A DNA stretch of 64,000 nt from Nitrosomonas sp. (GCA_031316255.1 JALDQW010000001.1:806001-870000); one strand, 5' to 3'; positions 28,201-38,322 are shown, counted from the stretch's first letter. Translations and numbers: made by a program. The notes: a model not told the origin generated them from the sequence alone.

Positions 28201-28478
28201 GCGGCTACAACCAAAAATAAAATCAAATAAAAAGTCTTTTATCTTAAAATAAATTTCTAAGACCCTGTTTTTTCAGTTTATACTATCCTGAGACACAAAG
28301 AATATTACAAGATTCATACATTTAAAGTGCACATTGACTTTCTTCACGAATGTTTGGAATTCTTGGTCCGGTCACTTGTGCTACTGATTATTTTAATGGG
28401 TACTAATGATATGGCGATTAATGCAACGATTCCGAAACCTTTGAACTAGCCAAGAAAAATGGCATTTAGGTTAAATCG

Positions 28479-28829
28479 ATGGGTTATTATCTTACCAAGA
28501 TCGCATTAACGGCTGTTCTTGTTGTGGTAATTTCTGAAATTGCGAAACGAAGCACTTTCATGGGTGCTTTGTTAACGTCCATTCCACTCATATCCCTGCT
28601 TGCAATGTTCTGGTTATATATTGATACCAAAGACACAGCAAAAGTATCGGCATTGGCAACGAGCGTTTTTTGGCTGGTGCTGCCGTCTTTGATTTTTTTT
28701 ATAACATTACCTTTGTTATTAAAACAAGATATCAATTTTTATTTGAGTGTGAGTGTTTCTATGGCGCTTACCGTTGTTAGTTATTGGCTAATGGTTTTAG
28801 TGCTCAACCACTATGGCGTTAAACTTTGA
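28479..28829 (+). CDS. DUF3147-family membrane protein
   Basis: This 116-residue protein has four hydrophobic helices (YLTKIALTAVLVVVISEIAK, FMGALLTSIPLISLLAMFWL, SVFWLVLPSLIFFITLPLLL and a final helix with VVSYWLMVLVL). It matches the small DUF3147 family of unknown function. It lies between the TonB receptor and nikR, all on the plus strand. The 278-bp gap before it shows no further gene. Confidence 0.75.
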   Translation: MGYYLTKIALTAVLVVVISEIAKRSTFMGALLTSIPLISLLAMFWLYIDTKDTAKVSALATSVFWLVLPSLIFFITLPLLLKQDINFYLSVSVSMALTVVSYWLMVLVLNHYGVKL

Positions 28830-29027
28830 AAACCCATAGCCAATGTATTACAACCCAGTTTTCGGTTCTCTGTTACACTTAGAAAAGATATCGCTCTTCA
28901 AAATTAAGGACTAGATTATCAACTTGCTCAATTGCCGTTTTATATCGCATAAGCATAAAAAGTAGGCACACAGTTTGGGAATCATTATGTACGTTTTTTA
29001 ATTCTATACATTTCTAGGATTACTTGT

Positions 29028-29489
29028 ATGAAACGCTTTACTATTTCACTGGATAACCAATTGTCAGCACAGTTTGATAAGTTGGTGCGATCAAGAGGCT
29101 ATACCAACCGCTCTGAAGCTGTGCGCGACATGATTCGCAAGCTGCTTGAGACTGAGCACCTTGAAAGTGATAGTAGTGGTGACTGCGTTGCTTCGCTTAG
29201 CTACATCTATAATCATCATGAAAGCGATTTAGCAAACCGGATAACATCAACTCATCACAATCATCATAATTTGACATTATCCAGCGTACACGTCCATATG
29301 GACCATTTTAACTGTCTCGAAGTCGCAATTTTGCGCGGAACCATACAAAATGTTACTAATTTTGCCAATCAGATAATTGCCACTCGTGGCGTTCGGCATG
29401 GCAAGCTCTTTATGGTTCCGGTTGAAATCAGAGAAGAGCAGCATATGCATGAATCATCATCACATATTCACAGCAATCCGTTAATTTGA
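29028..29489 (+). CDS. nikR: Nickel-responsive regulator NikR
   Basis: The 153-residue protein has an N-terminal ribbon-helix-helix (MKRFTISLDNQL, GYTNRSEAVRDMIR) and a C-terminal ACT-like Ni2+-binding domain. The square-planar nickel ligands are all present: His77 (within HHNHH), His88 and His90 (SVHVHMDH) and Cys96, each offset by one from E. coli NikR. Ni-NikR represses or activates transport and urease genes depending on species. A GTATGA/TCATAC dyad lies upstream of the urease operon at 36754-36780. Confidence 0.95.
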   Translation: MKRFTISLDNQLSAQFDKLVRSRGYTNRSEAVRDMIRKLLETEHLESDSSGDCVASLSYIYNHHESDLANRITSTHHNHHNLTLSSVHVHMDHFNCLEVAILRGTIQNVTNFANQIIATRGVRHGKLFMVPVEIREEQHMHESSSHIHSNPLI

Positions 29490-29589
29490 TTTTTTATTCA
29501 ATTGCCGCATTTATGCAAACATAAATGTGAAACTAATCTTGGCATGGAAGTATCAAATAGTGCAACAGATTTAATTAATAGGAAAAAAC

Positions 29590-30354
29590 ATGTGCGAAGC
29601 AGAAAATCATATGAGTAGTGTCAAACAAAATAGTCAGCAACGACGCTCTTTTCTAAAATTAGCCACCGCATCAATGTTCGGAATGGGACTTGCGCCTATG
29701 GGAAGCGTTCATGCCACTTCCGGTGTTATCGAATCTCCACCTTTACCTGAAAACGTTCTATCGCCTGAAGCCGCGTTAGAACGCCTGATGAAGGGTAATG
29801 AGCGTTATGTTTCTGGCCAATCGATACCACTCAATTTCAGTAACGAGCGTCTGGATTTAATGCGCGGGCAAAATCCGTATGCATGTGTGTTGAGCTGTTC
29901 AGACTCCAGGGTAAGCCCAGAATTCTGCTTTGACGAACAACGCGGCGACCTGTTTGTTGCGCGCGTGGCAGGCAATTATTTAACAACCGATTTTATTGCA
30001 ACACTTGAGTATGCGACTGCCGTATTACATGTACCCCTAATAATGGTATTGGGCCATGAAAAATGTGGCGCAGTTCAGGCTGCTATAGAAGCAACAGACA
30101 ATAATGAACAGTTTCCAGGCCATATACAATCCATAGCTACCGCTTTAACCCCGGCTGTCAGAGCAGTACCCAGAAAACCAGACTATGTTGCCGCCAATAG
30201 GTATGACGATATCGTTAGAATGAATGTTATATTAACGGTTAGAGAATTAAGGAAACAACCACCAATTCTGAGCAGACTGGTTGACAGCATGAAATTAAAG
30301 GTTGTCGGCGGCGTGTACCAATTGGAAACAGGTAAAGTCAGACTGGTCGCATAA
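29590..30354 (+). CDS. Beta-class carbonic anhydrase with a Tat signal
   Basis: This 254-residue protein has a twin-arginine leader (QQRRSFLKLATASMF) that predicts export in folded form to the periplasm. Zn ligands and catalytic residues of beta-carbonic anhydrases are present: CSDSRVSPE (Cys, Asp, Arg) and VLGHEKCGAV (His, Cys). It interconverts CO2 and bicarbonate. It sits between nikR and the convergent urea transporter gene. A role in handling CO2 from urea hydrolysis or supplying carbon to an autotroph is inferred from context. A GGAAAAAAC RBS precedes the ATG at 29590. Confidence 0.9.
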   Translation: MCEAENHMSSVKQNSQQRRSFLKLATASMFGMGLAPMGSVHATSGVIESPPLPENVLSPEAALERLMKGNERYVSGQSIPLNFSNERLDLMRGQNPYACVLSCSDSRVSPEFCFDEQRGDLFVARVAGNYLTTDFIATLEYATAVLHVPLIMVLGHEKCGAVQAAIEATDNNEQFPGHIQSIATALTPAVRAVPRKPDYVAANRYDDIVRMNVILTVRELRKQPPILSRLVDSMKLKVVGGVYQLETGKVRLVA

Positions 30355-30376
30355 CTAAAATTTACGGAACCGATTT

Positions 30377-30418
30377 TTGGGGGATCTGGCCATGCGTTTC
30401 GCGCTGACAATCCCCCAA
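30377..30418. terminator. Bidirectional terminator candidate
   Basis: A 9-bp stem (TTGGGGGAT / ATCCCCCAA) lies between the convergent carbonic anhydrase and urea transporter genes. It is preceded by TTTT and followed by GTTTTAA, so it could act on both strands. Confidence 0.55.
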
Positions 30419-30428
30419 GTTTTAATCG

Positions 30429-31409
30429 TTAATCTGACCAGTGTTTCGACATACTTGCTGCAAATAAGAACATCCACATAACGAGCACAAATGGGAACGT
30501 AAGGGTTGGCAAACCAATGGGCATCAGGAAATTAGCCAAAGCTGCCTGGCAGATGACAGTTAGAATCCCGGCTATGAGCGCTAGGATTGCCGTTCCGGTC
30601 GAAGGCTTGAGAAAAACCCATCCAACCGCCATCATGGTTAATACAGGGTTAAATGCGTACAAACCCATTTCTATAAGATTTTGACTTGCGCCAAGTAGTA
30701 TCGGCATCAATACGCCAACAAATGTTCCACATAACGCCATAAAGGCGCCGCGCCATGAAGTTATTGCAATTCCAATGAGAAATAAGATGCCGACCAGCAC
30801 ATTATCAGCAAACATGACTTCTGCAACACCTTTGGTCAATGCCACATACCATAGTTCGGCTGTCTCATCCGTCATGGATGAAAGCCAGGCCCCTGCAGGA
30901 AGCTCGGCGCTTGCTATTGCCGCAGGAATTTCTGGTGAAGGCAGGACAGGACCACGTGAGAGACTGTCAAATGAATAAACTGCCGCTATAAACATCCAAC
31001 AGGTCAGCACAAAAGGGGAAGTGGATGCAGGTATTTTATAGGGCGCAAGAATCCTGATCAAAGCTGCCAGCACGACGCTCGACAAAATGGAAGCAAGAAC
31101 GACGTAGACCCATAACAGCGGTGTGTTCTCAAGAAATAAAAATAAGCAGGGTCCAACCAGTGTCCCGTTAAATCCATATAAGCCTGCATCGATATCATCT
31201 TCAGAAAAACCTAATAAGTACGCTGTAACCGTACTCGTCACAACACCGACTGTAGCCGCAAGTCCAGCGGTTAAACCACCGATATAAAGTGCGATTAAAA
31301 AAATTAATCCGGTTACAGCATTACCGCAAAAAAATACTTGACCTACGCCCCTTAAGACTACTCGAATGGGCTTTGGCAACGCCATGTCTATTTTCATTGA
31401 CCATTGCAT
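30429..31409 (-). CDS. Urea transporter (UT/Yut family)
   Basis: The 326-residue integral membrane protein has two homologous halves, each with the UT signature: LYGFNGTLVG in the first and LYAFNPVLTMMAVG in the second, and about ten helices. Members form trimeric channels that conduct urea passively across the inner membrane. A GGAGA RBS precedes the ATG. It is the last gene of the minus-strand urease block, 119 bp after ureG. That supports a role in bringing urea to the cytosolic enzyme. Confidence 0.92.
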   Translation of the reverse strand: MQWSMKIDMALPKPIRVVLRGVGQVFFCGNAVTGLIFLIALYIGGLTAGLAATVGVVTSTVTAYLLGFSEDDIDAGLYGFNGTLVGPCLFLFLENTPLLWVYVVLASILSSVVLAALIRILAPYKIPASTSPFVLTCWMFIAAVYSFDSLSRGPVLPSPEIPAAIASAELPAGAWLSSMTDETAELWYVALTKGVAEVMFADNVLVGILFLIGIAITSWRGAFMALCGTFVGVLMPILLGASQNLIEMGLYAFNPVLTMMAVGWVFLKPSTGTAILALIAGILTVICQAALANFLMPIGLPTLTFPFVLVMWMFLFAASMSKHWSD

Positions 31410-31528
31410 TATATTTATCTCCGAATGATTTTCTATCGAAAAATTTTTTCAAGAACAAAACATCACTATCAACAAATCTCTTGCTCGTAAATACTGTAAA
31501 CAATGCTAATAACAAGAAAGCTTTTGCT

Positions 31529-32158
31529 TTATTGAATTTTCACTTCTTCCAGCAAACCCTGCTTGACTATAAAATCAATAACTTCCTGAACACCCTGACC
31601 TGTGCGTAAATTGGTAAAAACAAATGGGCGTTCTCCACGCATTCTTTTTGCATCGCTTGCCATGACATCTAAATCTGCTCCTACGTACGGCGCCAGATCA
31701 ATTTTATTAATGACAAGTAAGGCCGAACGTGTTATTCCCGGGCCACCTTTGCGGGGTATTTTTTCGCCTGCGGCCACATCAATTACATATATCGTTAGAT
31801 CGGAGAGTTCGGGACTGAAAGTCGATGCTAGATTATCGCCACCGGACTCAACCAGGACAAGATCAAGATCTGGAAATTCCTGAGTGATGCGCGCTATTGC
31901 CTCAAGATTAATCGATGCATCTTCTCTAATTGCGGTATGCGGGCAACCCCCGGTTTCAACGCCGATTAATCGTTCCGCTGGCAGCGCATCAGCGCGTAAT
32001 AAAATTTCAAGGTCTTCCTTCGTATAAATATCGTTGGTAATAACCGCCATTTCATAGTGATCGCGCATCCGTTTGCTTAGCACTTCACACAGGGCTGTTT
32101 TACCTGACCCAACCGGCCCACCGATTCCAACACGTAGCGGATTAGATGTATGTGTCAT
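31529..32158 (-). CDS. ureG: Urease accessory GTPase UreG
   Basis: This 209-residue SIMIBI GTPase has P-loop [13 protein letters not shown], the metal-binding CPH motif in [25 protein letters not shown] (switch region) and [12 protein letters not shown] (NKxD base recognition). UreG uses GTP hydrolysis to deliver Ni2+, with UreD and UreF, to the UreABC apoenzyme. It follows ureF closely and the order matches a normal urease operon apart from the absent ureE. Confidence 0.97.
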   Translation of the reverse strand: MTHTSNPLRVGIGGPVGSGKTALCEVLSKRMRDHYEMAVITNDIYTKEDLEILLRADALPAERLIGVETGGCPHTAIREDASINLEAIARITQEFPDLDLVLVESGGDNLASTFSPELSDLTIYVIDVAAGEKIPRKGGPGITRSALLVINKIDLAPYVGADLDVMASDAKRMRGERPFVFTNLRTGQGVQEVIDFIVKQGLLEEVKIQ

Positions 32159-32179
32159 TCTATATTCCAGGATAATTGT

Positions 32180-32869
32180 TTATGAACGGTAAACTCTGCT
32201 ATATTGTACTTCATGCTGCATCGAGAGTATGGATAAACCAGGCGCCCAATTGGACAATTCATTATCTGGCAGATTCTGTGCATGATGCGCTATTGCTTCA
32301 ATTTTCGGATGGAGAGAAATCAGTAACCGCTGACCTGAAACCTGGCCGAGCGGGACAGATTTTACACATACCAGCACCTGATTCTCGACAATGGAAAATA
32401 ATAACCCCAGCATTGCCGCCTCATGTGAAATCTCCAATGCAATCGCTGCATAGGCAAAAGCAGTCGGCAATGGAATTTCAACTTGATTTGACATGATCTT
32501 TTGCAATGATGTATCAGCAATTCTTAGGTCTAGAACTAACTTGTTCAGCGAATACCCCATTTGAATGGTTTCGGCGCGAAACTCATTTGTGTCACGAGCC
32601 GCAAGAAAACGTTCTGTCCAGCAAGTAACACTCTGTTCATCACGATTTGAAAATGCCTTTAGTAAGCGCCAGAATATGGGCGCCTCAAAATCGGCTACTA
32701 TCGATAAAGATTCCGCAATCCAGGCATGCGCAGACTCTTCATCCTTAACATCGCCATTTTCAATGGCCGCCTCCAGTCCTTGAGAATAGGTATATGCCCC
32801 AATCGGTAGCGATGGACTGACCAGCTGGAACAACCGAAGTAGCTCTGTGTTTTGTTTCTCACTAACCAT
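32180..32869 (-). CDS. ureF: Urease accessory protein UreF
   Basis: The helical protein begins near MVSEKQNTELLRLFQLVSPS and has LPIGAYTYSQGLE, the highly conserved UreF N-terminal motif, with GQVSGQRLL near the C-terminus. From the ATG at 32869 it has 229 residues, the usual UreF length. The frame is open 27 codons further upstream to 32950, but that extension is basic and unlike the family. UreF acts as a scaffold in the UreD-F-G complex. It lies 21 bp before ureG. Confidence 0.92.
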   Translation of the reverse strand: MVSEKQNTELLRLFQLVSPSLPIGAYTYSQGLEAAIENGDVKDEESAHAWIAESLSIVADFEAPIFWRLLKAFSNRDEQSVTCWTERFLAARDTNEFRAETIQMGYSLNKLVLDLRIADTSLQKIMSNQVEIPLPTAFAYAAIALEISHEAAMLGLLFSIVENQVLVCVKSVPLGQVSGQRLLISLHPKIEAIAHHAQNLPDNELSNWAPGLSILSMQHEVQYSRVYRS

Positions 32870-33112
32870 TTTTACTTTCGAACGCTTTATATTTTTTTCT
32901 ATGAATTGAAGAAAGCTGAATGCATTATTAAGCGATTTATTAAAACCCATCTAACGTAGATTTTGTTGATCACTATAGTTGTTCACGCAAAACCATAAAT
33001 TCAGTAATACTCGGTTTTTTTCGGTTTATCATGCCAACACTCGCCACAGATAACCAGTAAAAGGACAATTCTGAGTCCTTTCACTGGCGGGCATACATAA
33101 TATGCACAGTTT

Positions 33113-34819
33113 TTAAAATAAGAAATACCGTTGCGTCAGTGGAAGCGTTTCAGCGGGCTCACATGTCAGCAATTCACCGTCGGCACGAACTTCATAGGTT
33201 TCTGGATCGATTTCCATTTTAGGCGTTGCACCATTATGGATCATATCCTTTTTGCGTAAACCTCGTGTGTTTTTAACTCCGATCAATGGTTTTTCGGCTT
33301 GAAGCTGATTGACCAAACCTGCCGCCAAAGAGGCTTCAGAGACAAATGTATAGCAGGTGTTCCTAAGCGCTGTTCCATAGGCCCCAAACATGTATCGATA
33401 GTGAACGGGTTGAGGCGTAGGAATTGAAGCATTCGGATCGCCCATCAGTGAAGCAGCGATCATGCCACCTTTCAACACCATTGATGGCTTGGCGCCAAAG
33501 TGTGCGGTCCTCCACAGTACTAAATCGGCATATTTGCCGACTTCAATCGATCCTACCGCATGCGAGATACCGTGGCATATTGCCGGATTAATAGTATATT
33601 TTGCGATATAGCGTTTGACTCTGAAATTATCGTTTCTGGCTGAATCTTCCTTGAGTGCACCGCGCTGTACTTTCATTTTATGTGCAGTTTGCCAGGTTCT
33701 GGTAACGACTTCACCGATACGCCCCATCGCTTGAGAATCTGACGCCATCATGGAAATGGCGCCGATATCGTGCAAAATATCCTCTGCTGCGATGGTTTCC
33801 TTACGGATACGTGATTCTGCAAACGCCACATCTTCAGGAATACTTGGACTTAAGTGGTGACAAACCATGAGCATATCCAGATGCTCGTCCAGTGTATTGC
33901 GGGTATAAGGACGTGTTGGATTGGTCGATGACGGCAATACATTCTCAAGTTCAACAACTTTCATAATATCTGGTGCATGTCCACCACCCGCGCCTTCGGT
34001 ATGAAACGTGTGGATTGTTCTATCCTTGAATGCTTTGATTGTATTCTCCAGATAACCGCCCTCATTAATCGTATCAGTATGAATGGCGACCTGCACATCC
34101 ATTCTGTCGGCAACCGACAGACAATTATCAATTGCGGCGTAGGTCGTACCCCAGTCCTCATGCAGCTTCAAGCCACATGCACCGGCCAGCACCTGTTCTT
34201 CGTTCGGCGTCGGCAAACTGACATTTCCTTTGCCAAAGAATCCGGTATTCATAACCATTCCATCAGAAGCCCTCAGCATGGATTGAATATGCCAGGGACC
34301 AGGAGTGCAGGTTGTAGCTAATGTTCCAACGGCGGGACCGGTACCACCACCTAACATTGTGGTGATACCATTCATCATCGCATCTTCTTCCTGCTGTGGA
34401 CAGATAAAATGAATGTGGACGTCTAAAGCACCCGCTGTGAGTATTTGCCCTTCACATGCAATAATTTCTGTAGCAGCGCCGATAGCCATCGTTACACCGG
34501 GTTGTATATCAGGGTTACCCGCTTTACCGATAGCGGCAATTCTGCCGTTTTTTATACCAACGTCTGCTTTAACAATGCCCCAATGATCAATAATGATCGC
34601 GTTGGTAATCACTGTATCCATGACGTCCGCATGATTACGTTGCGATTGTCCCATCCCGTCACGGATAACTTTACCACCACCAAATTTAACTTCTTCTCCA
34701 TATGTGGTGTAATCATTTTCAATTTCTATAAACAGTTCAGTATCTCCCAGACGAACCCTGTCTCCGGTTGTTGGGCCCATCATTTCGGCGTATGCCTGGC
34801 GCGAAATTTTAAAACTCAT
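33113..34819 (-). CDS. ureC: Urease alpha subunit UreC
   Basis: The ATG at 34819 has GGAG 8 bases upstream and begins [20 protein letters not shown], the family start, giving 568 residues. Active-site residues are present: DVHIH (Ni ligands), the carbamylated Lys in [32 protein letters not shown], the flap Cys-His in LMVCHHLSP and the Asp in [11 protein letters not shown]. UreC carries the di-nickel centre that hydrolyses urea to ammonia and carbamate. The frame also runs open for 36 codons upstream into the end of ureB, probably not translated. Confidence 0.97.
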   Translation of the reverse strand: MSFKISRQAYAEMMGPTTGDRVRLGDTELFIEIENDYTTYGEEVKFGGGKVIRDGMGQSQRNHADVMDTVITNAIIIDHWGIVKADVGIKNGRIAAIGKAGNPDIQPGVTMAIGAATEIIACEGQILTAGALDVHIHFICPQQEEDAMMNGITTMLGGGTGPAVGTLATTCTPGPWHIQSMLRASDGMVMNTGFFGKGNVSLPTPNEEQVLAGACGLKLHEDWGTTYAAIDNCLSVADRMDVQVAIHTDTINEGGYLENTIKAFKDRTIHTFHTEGAGGGHAPDIMKVVELENVLPSSTNPTRPYTRNTLDEHLDMLMVCHHLSPSIPEDVAFAESRIRKETIAAEDILHDIGAISMMASDSQAMGRIGEVVTRTWQTAHKMKVQRGALKEDSARNDNFRVKRYIAKYTINPAICHGISHAVGSIEVGKYADLVLWRTAHFGAKPSMVLKGGMIAASLMGDPNASIPTPQPVHYRYMFGAYGTALRNTCYTFVSEASLAAGLVNQLQAEKPLIGVKNTRGLRKKDMIHNGATPKMEIDPETYEVRADGELLTCEPAETLPLTQRYFLF

Positions 34820-34889
34820 TTTTTCTGCTCCCCTTGATTGTTTTTCCTGTGGTTGTTTATTCTCTGATTGTTTTTTATCAGTGGTTTGA

Positions 34890-35204
34890 CTAAACAAGCG
34901 AGCCCATAACTTTTTGGTTAAATCCATAGACTATTCTGCTCCCGGCTAGATCAACTAGCTCAACGGTACGTTCCTGACCTGGTTCAAATCGAATCGCTGT
35001 GCCCGCCATAATATTCAATCGCATGCCATACGCTTCTTGTCGATCAAAATTTAGTGCTGAATTCACTTCATAAAAATGAAAATGCGAACCAATTTGTACT
35101 GGACGATCACCAGCATTGGTAACCCGGATAGTTTTGGTTCGGCGACCGGCGTTCAATTCAATTTCACCTGCTTCGATAATGGTTTCTCCTGGGATCATGC
35201 TCAT
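34890..35204 (-). CDS. ureB: Urease beta subunit UreB
   Basis: The 104-residue protein begins [20 protein letters not shown] and has [12 protein letters not shown] and [17 protein letters not shown], all diagnostic of UreB. It packs against UreC in the (UreABC)3 enzyme. The strong RBS (AAAGGAG) lies just before the ATG. It sits 20 bp after ureA. About 70 bp separates it from the chosen ureC start. Confidence 0.96.
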   Translation of the reverse strand: MSMIPGETIIEAGEIELNAGRRTKTIRVTNAGDRPVQIGSHFHFYEVNSALNFDRQEAYGMRLNIMAGTAIRFEPGQERTVELVDLAGSRIVYGFNQKVMGSLV

Positions 35205-35224
35205 CTTCTCCTTTCTATGAGTGG

Positions 35225-35527
35225 TTAGGATATTGGATTATGAACGGTTACCAGCTTGGTACCATCCGGAAACGTTGCCTCAACCTGTATGTCGTGGATC
35301 ATTTCAGGAACTCCTTCCATGACATCCGCACGCGTCAGTACGCGTGCGCCTTCAGACATTAATTCGGCTACCGTGCGTCCATCACGAGCACCTTCCAGAA
35401 CGGCGCATGTAATCAATGCAATTGCTTCGGGGTAATTCAGTTTCACACCGCGTGCCTTGCGTCTCTCCGCAAGTAACCCTGCAGTAAATATTTGAAGTTT
35501 ATCTTTTTCTCTTGGCGTTAAGTCCAT
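35225..35527 (-). CDS. ureA: Urease gamma subunit UreA
   Basis: The 100-residue protein [20 protein letters not shown]... contains [29 protein letters not shown] and [21 protein letters not shown], typical of UreA. A GGAG motif precedes the ATG. It is the first structural subunit gene of the operon, after ureD. Confidence 0.97.
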   Translation of the reverse strand: MDLTPREKDKLQIFTAGLLAERRKARGVKLNYPEAIALITCAVLEGARDGRTVAELMSEGARVLTRADVMEGVPEMIHDIQVEATFPDGTKLVTVHNPIS

Positions 35528-35606
35528 AGTCTTCTCCTCAGTAATAGCTCATCACAAAAGCTTGGGTTAAAAATATATACTGAGATTACCAACGTGCCGG
35601 TATTCT

Positions 35607-36635
35607 CTAGGTATTCCACATGCGCGGAACTTCTGCTTTACGTCCAAGTAAAGCTGGTCGTAAATTGTGCCAAATCTTCAACATGACTTTGCGTGCAACT
35701 TCACTCGTGTCTCCTAGATAACGGGCCACTAAAACGGATTTCACTTGCGAGATCCCGACATACCCGGAGCCGTTTGCGATAGTGCTTGCATCTTCGCGCA
35801 ATGTTTGAATTAAATCGTTCGAAGGCGTCTTATCGCTAACCGCGATCAGTGTTGCACAAACTGTCTTGCCGGCTAATATGAGCGGACTTCTGGTACCGTC
35901 ACTTCCGCCGATTAAATTGAGTTGCTCATGCCAAATCAACTTATCGTCACGGCTTATATTGACCTGCTGCCTGATTCGACCCCCCGTAAAAGATTCGCCA
36001 AAAGCGGTACGGCCAAAGCAAAATATTTCACACCCTATATAAGTTGAATTTTTTGCCAGAGTCACGTTATGATCGAGTTCCACATGTGCATGATCAAAAA
36101 ATATCGTTTCTTGCGGCAACCATTCGAGCGAACCACCGGTTTTGATATCAAGTTGCACACGTTGATTTGAAACATGGCCATTTGCTTTGTACCATTTTGC
36201 TGCGCCCGGTGTCGTTATCTGCACATTTGCATCGGCATCGGCATAGCTGGAGATTTCAAGTCTGTCGCCACCAACCACGCCTCCCGGTGGATGCACAATG
36301 ACAACATGGCATACCTCAGGACCTTCGGGATAAAAAGGTTTTTGTACGTATAATTGGCCAAAATGATCGCGCCCAACTAATCTGCATTTTCCTTCTTCCT
36401 TTCTGAATGCTAGTGAAATGCTTGCGTCAGGCTTTTTGTCTGTCATTGATAACGCCAGATTATGTTGCTGCTGTGTTTTTTTGTCGCGTTTTGAATCTTG
36501 TGATATGTACGCTGTACTCAGCTTGTTCATTGGAGGAACAAGCGAATTTTGTTCGGATAATTTCTTTTTATGGATATTAGAATACATGGAAAATCGATAT
36601 GCTTGATTTGTGTAAGTGAATTTTTGTAAACACAT
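35607..36635 (-). CDS. ureD: Urease accessory protein UreD
   Basis: The conserved UreD domain begins at about residue 72 (SLAFRKEEGKCRLVGRDHFGQLYVQKPFYPEG) and includes VHPPGGVVGGDRLEI, TTPGAAKWYKANG, WLPQETIFFDHAH and GRTAFGESF. UreD docks on apo-urease and recruits UreF and UreG. The frame as given has about 60 extra basic residues. Internal ATGs at 36530 and 36446 are candidates, and the latter gives a standard 280-residue protein, but none has a clear RBS. It is the first ure gene of the block; a nickel-operator-like dyad lies 119 bp upstream. Confidence 0.92.
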   Translation of the reverse strand: MCLQKFTYTNQAYRFSMYSNIHKKKLSEQNSLVPPMNKLSTAYISQDSKRDKKTQQQHNLALSMTDKKPDASISLAFRKEEGKCRLVGRDHFGQLYVQKPFYPEGPEVCHVVIVHPPGGVVGGDRLEISSYADADANVQITTPGAAKWYKANGHVSNQRVQLDIKTGGSLEWLPQETIFFDHAHVELDHNVTLAKNSTYIGCEIFCFGRTAFGESFTGGRIRQQVNISRDDKLIWHEQLNLIGGSDGTRSPLILAGKTVCATLIAVSDKTPSNDLIQTLREDASTIANGSGYVGISQVKSVLVARYLGDTSEVARKVMLKIWHNLRPALLGRKAEVPRMWNT

Positions 36636-36753
36636 TCAGTGCATTTGACAACCTCTGAGAAGAATCGCTTCTTCAATTATCTTTCGAGACAAACCTTACT
36701 CTCAATTATGCTCAAAGTAAACAGACAAAATACAGAAACTTACATAAATTCTT

Positions 36754-36780
36754 GTATGATTTTTTTTGAGTTCTTCATAC
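36754..36780. promoter_or_regulatory. NikR-operator-like dyad upstream of ureD
   Basis: GTATGA and TCATAC, the exact half-sites of the E. coli NikR operator, are separated by 15 bases rather than the usual 16. It lies in the only non-coding gap before the ureDABCFG genes. A NikR gene is present 7 kb away. The one-base spacing difference leaves binding uncertain. Confidence 0.45.
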
Positions 36781-36819
36781 TCAAAATAGTCAAACCTACT
36801 CTCGGGCGGAAATTGCAGT

Positions 36820-36852
36820 CAGTTCATCAAAAAGCCTATTTTTGATGAACTG
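36820..36852. terminator. Hairpin terminator after the porin gene
   Basis: Perfect 14-bp arms (CAGTTCATCAAAAA / TTTTTGATGAACTG) enclose a 5-nt loop and begin 13 bp after the porin stop on the minus strand. The stem includes A/T tracts but no separate U-tract follows. Confidence 0.6.
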
Positions 36853-36864
36853 AGTATGTGCCGA

Positions 36865-38322
36865 CTAAATTTGTATCTGGAACGACAGTTTAAATACATT
36901 GACTTTTGCGCCAAATGCATCAGGTGCATAATTCAAGCCTTTGGTAAACAAGTCCCCATACTGGTAATACGCTGATATGCGCGCATTGAAACCGTCAATA
37001 ATATAATTCACACCTCCCTCGACTTCTTCACGGTTACTGCTGTTATCAGGCTGAACGCTGGTATATCTGCCATAGGGCTGGAATTGACCAATTCCGATTT
37101 TGGTGGGAATCAAATACAATCCGGTAACGGTCCAGGATTGCCCATCAAATATACAAAAACAATCCGGATCAGCGAAAGCTCTTGTGTCATAGTTTGCATA
37201 AAACTTCTTGTATTCGCCATTAACAGTAAACACACCGAGATTCTCGGGAAGTACTTTCTCAAACAACACATCTGTGACCAGACCAAGAAAATCGCCTCGA
37301 CTGGCTACGGAACCTGCCCCGTTATTCTGATAAGCAAAACCAAAAGCCACAGCAAGAATATCGCCGGCTGTGCCGTAATAGGTACTGCTGGTATAGTAAC
37401 CTGGATTATTTTCAGGATTCAAGAAATTATAGGTTACACGGCCTGCCCATTTTACGTCATCTCCTTGATTGGGCCCCAGATTATTCTTTGAAGACAAACC
37501 TCTGTAAACACCACCCGCATAGCTCAATGTGCCTGGAATAACACCGGGTTCAATGCTTCCCCAGAATGTTCCACCATTATCACGGCCATACCGTCCTGCG
37601 CCTCCGGCGCCAAAATGGGTACTAAAGTCACTCGGAAAGAAAGGTGTTTTAAAAGGATCGTGGGTTGCCTGGAAATAAGGACCACTTAATTCACCACGTT
37701 CTGTCGGAACCAGCATGCGTCCGCCCCAGACATTAAAGTAGCGGTTGTATTCAAATTTTCCAACCGCATCCAGCACGGTAAACAGAATTTTCGGACTATC
37801 TCCTTTATGTGTGTTGTTACACCAGAAACATTCTGTATTAAACTCAAATTTGATATAACGATTTAGTTGGCCATTAACATAAATACGGGCATTGTCATTG
37901 CTATACCGATCCCGGTAATTGTTTTGCGCATTCTGAGCCCAGATACCGGAACCGCGATAACCGGCCCCAATAGTTAGCCACCGATGATCATCGTATTCCA
38001 TTCGAAATCTGAATTTATCAAATCCGACTTTTACGTCACCCATTTTGGCATGGTTGGATTTGAAATCATTGCCCCGGAGCCACCAGTCAGTTTTTTCACT
38101 GTTACCAACACCGTTTGTTTCGGTATAACCGGGATCGGGTTTAAAATCATCCGCATGAGCACTCGATATCAGAACTGTGACAATAAATAAAACCACTGCT
38201 AAAACTAAGATGTGGTGGTTTTTCTTTGGTCTATAATTCAAGCAGGTATTATCTGGTTTATTCCCCAGAAAGCAACCGTCAGGTCTGGATTTTCGATACG
38301 TCTGCTCAATATTAATCTTCAT
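36865..38322 (-). CDS. Outer-membrane porin-like protein in the urease block
   Basis: The 485-residue protein has a long charged N-region, then a hydrophobic signal (ILVLAVVLFIVTVLISSAHA) and a mature beta-barrel rich in alternating aromatic and glycine segments, ending in FKLSFQIQI. It contains a CFWCN cysteine pair and DPDCFC. I recognise a porin-type architecture but not a named family. Some bacteria place amide- or urea-induced porins (FmdC-like) with urease genes, so passage of urea is plausible. GGGAG lies about 9 bases before the ATG. Confidence 0.65.
   Translation of the reverse strand: MKINIEQTYRKSRPDGCFLGNKPDNTCLNYRPKKNHHILVLAVVLFIVTVLISSAHADDFKPDPGYTETNGVGNSEKTDWWLRGNDFKSNHAKMGDVKVGFDKFRFRMEYDDHRWLTIGAGYRGSGIWAQNAQNNYRDRYSNDNARIYVNGQLNRYIKFEFNTECFWCNNTHKGDSPKILFTVLDAVGKFEYNRYFNVWGGRMLVPTERGELSGPYFQATHDPFKTPFFPSDFSTHFGAGGAGRYGRDNGGTFWGSIEPGVIPGTLSYAGGVYRGLSSKNNLGPNQGDDVKWAGRVTYNFLNPENNPGYYTSSTYYGTAGDILAVAFGFAYQNNGAGSVASRGDFLGLVTDVLFEKVLPENLGVFTVNGEYKKFYANYDTRAFADPDCFCIFDGQSWTVTGLYLIPTKIGIGQFQPYGRYTSVQPDNSSNREEVEGGVNYIIDGFNARISAYYQYGDLFTKGLNYAPDAFGAKVNVFKLSFQIQI

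Noticed and set aside
34820-34927. 36-codon N-terminal extension of ureC
   Set aside because: The downstream ATG has a good RBS and matches the family start. The extension overlaps ureB and is low-complexity.
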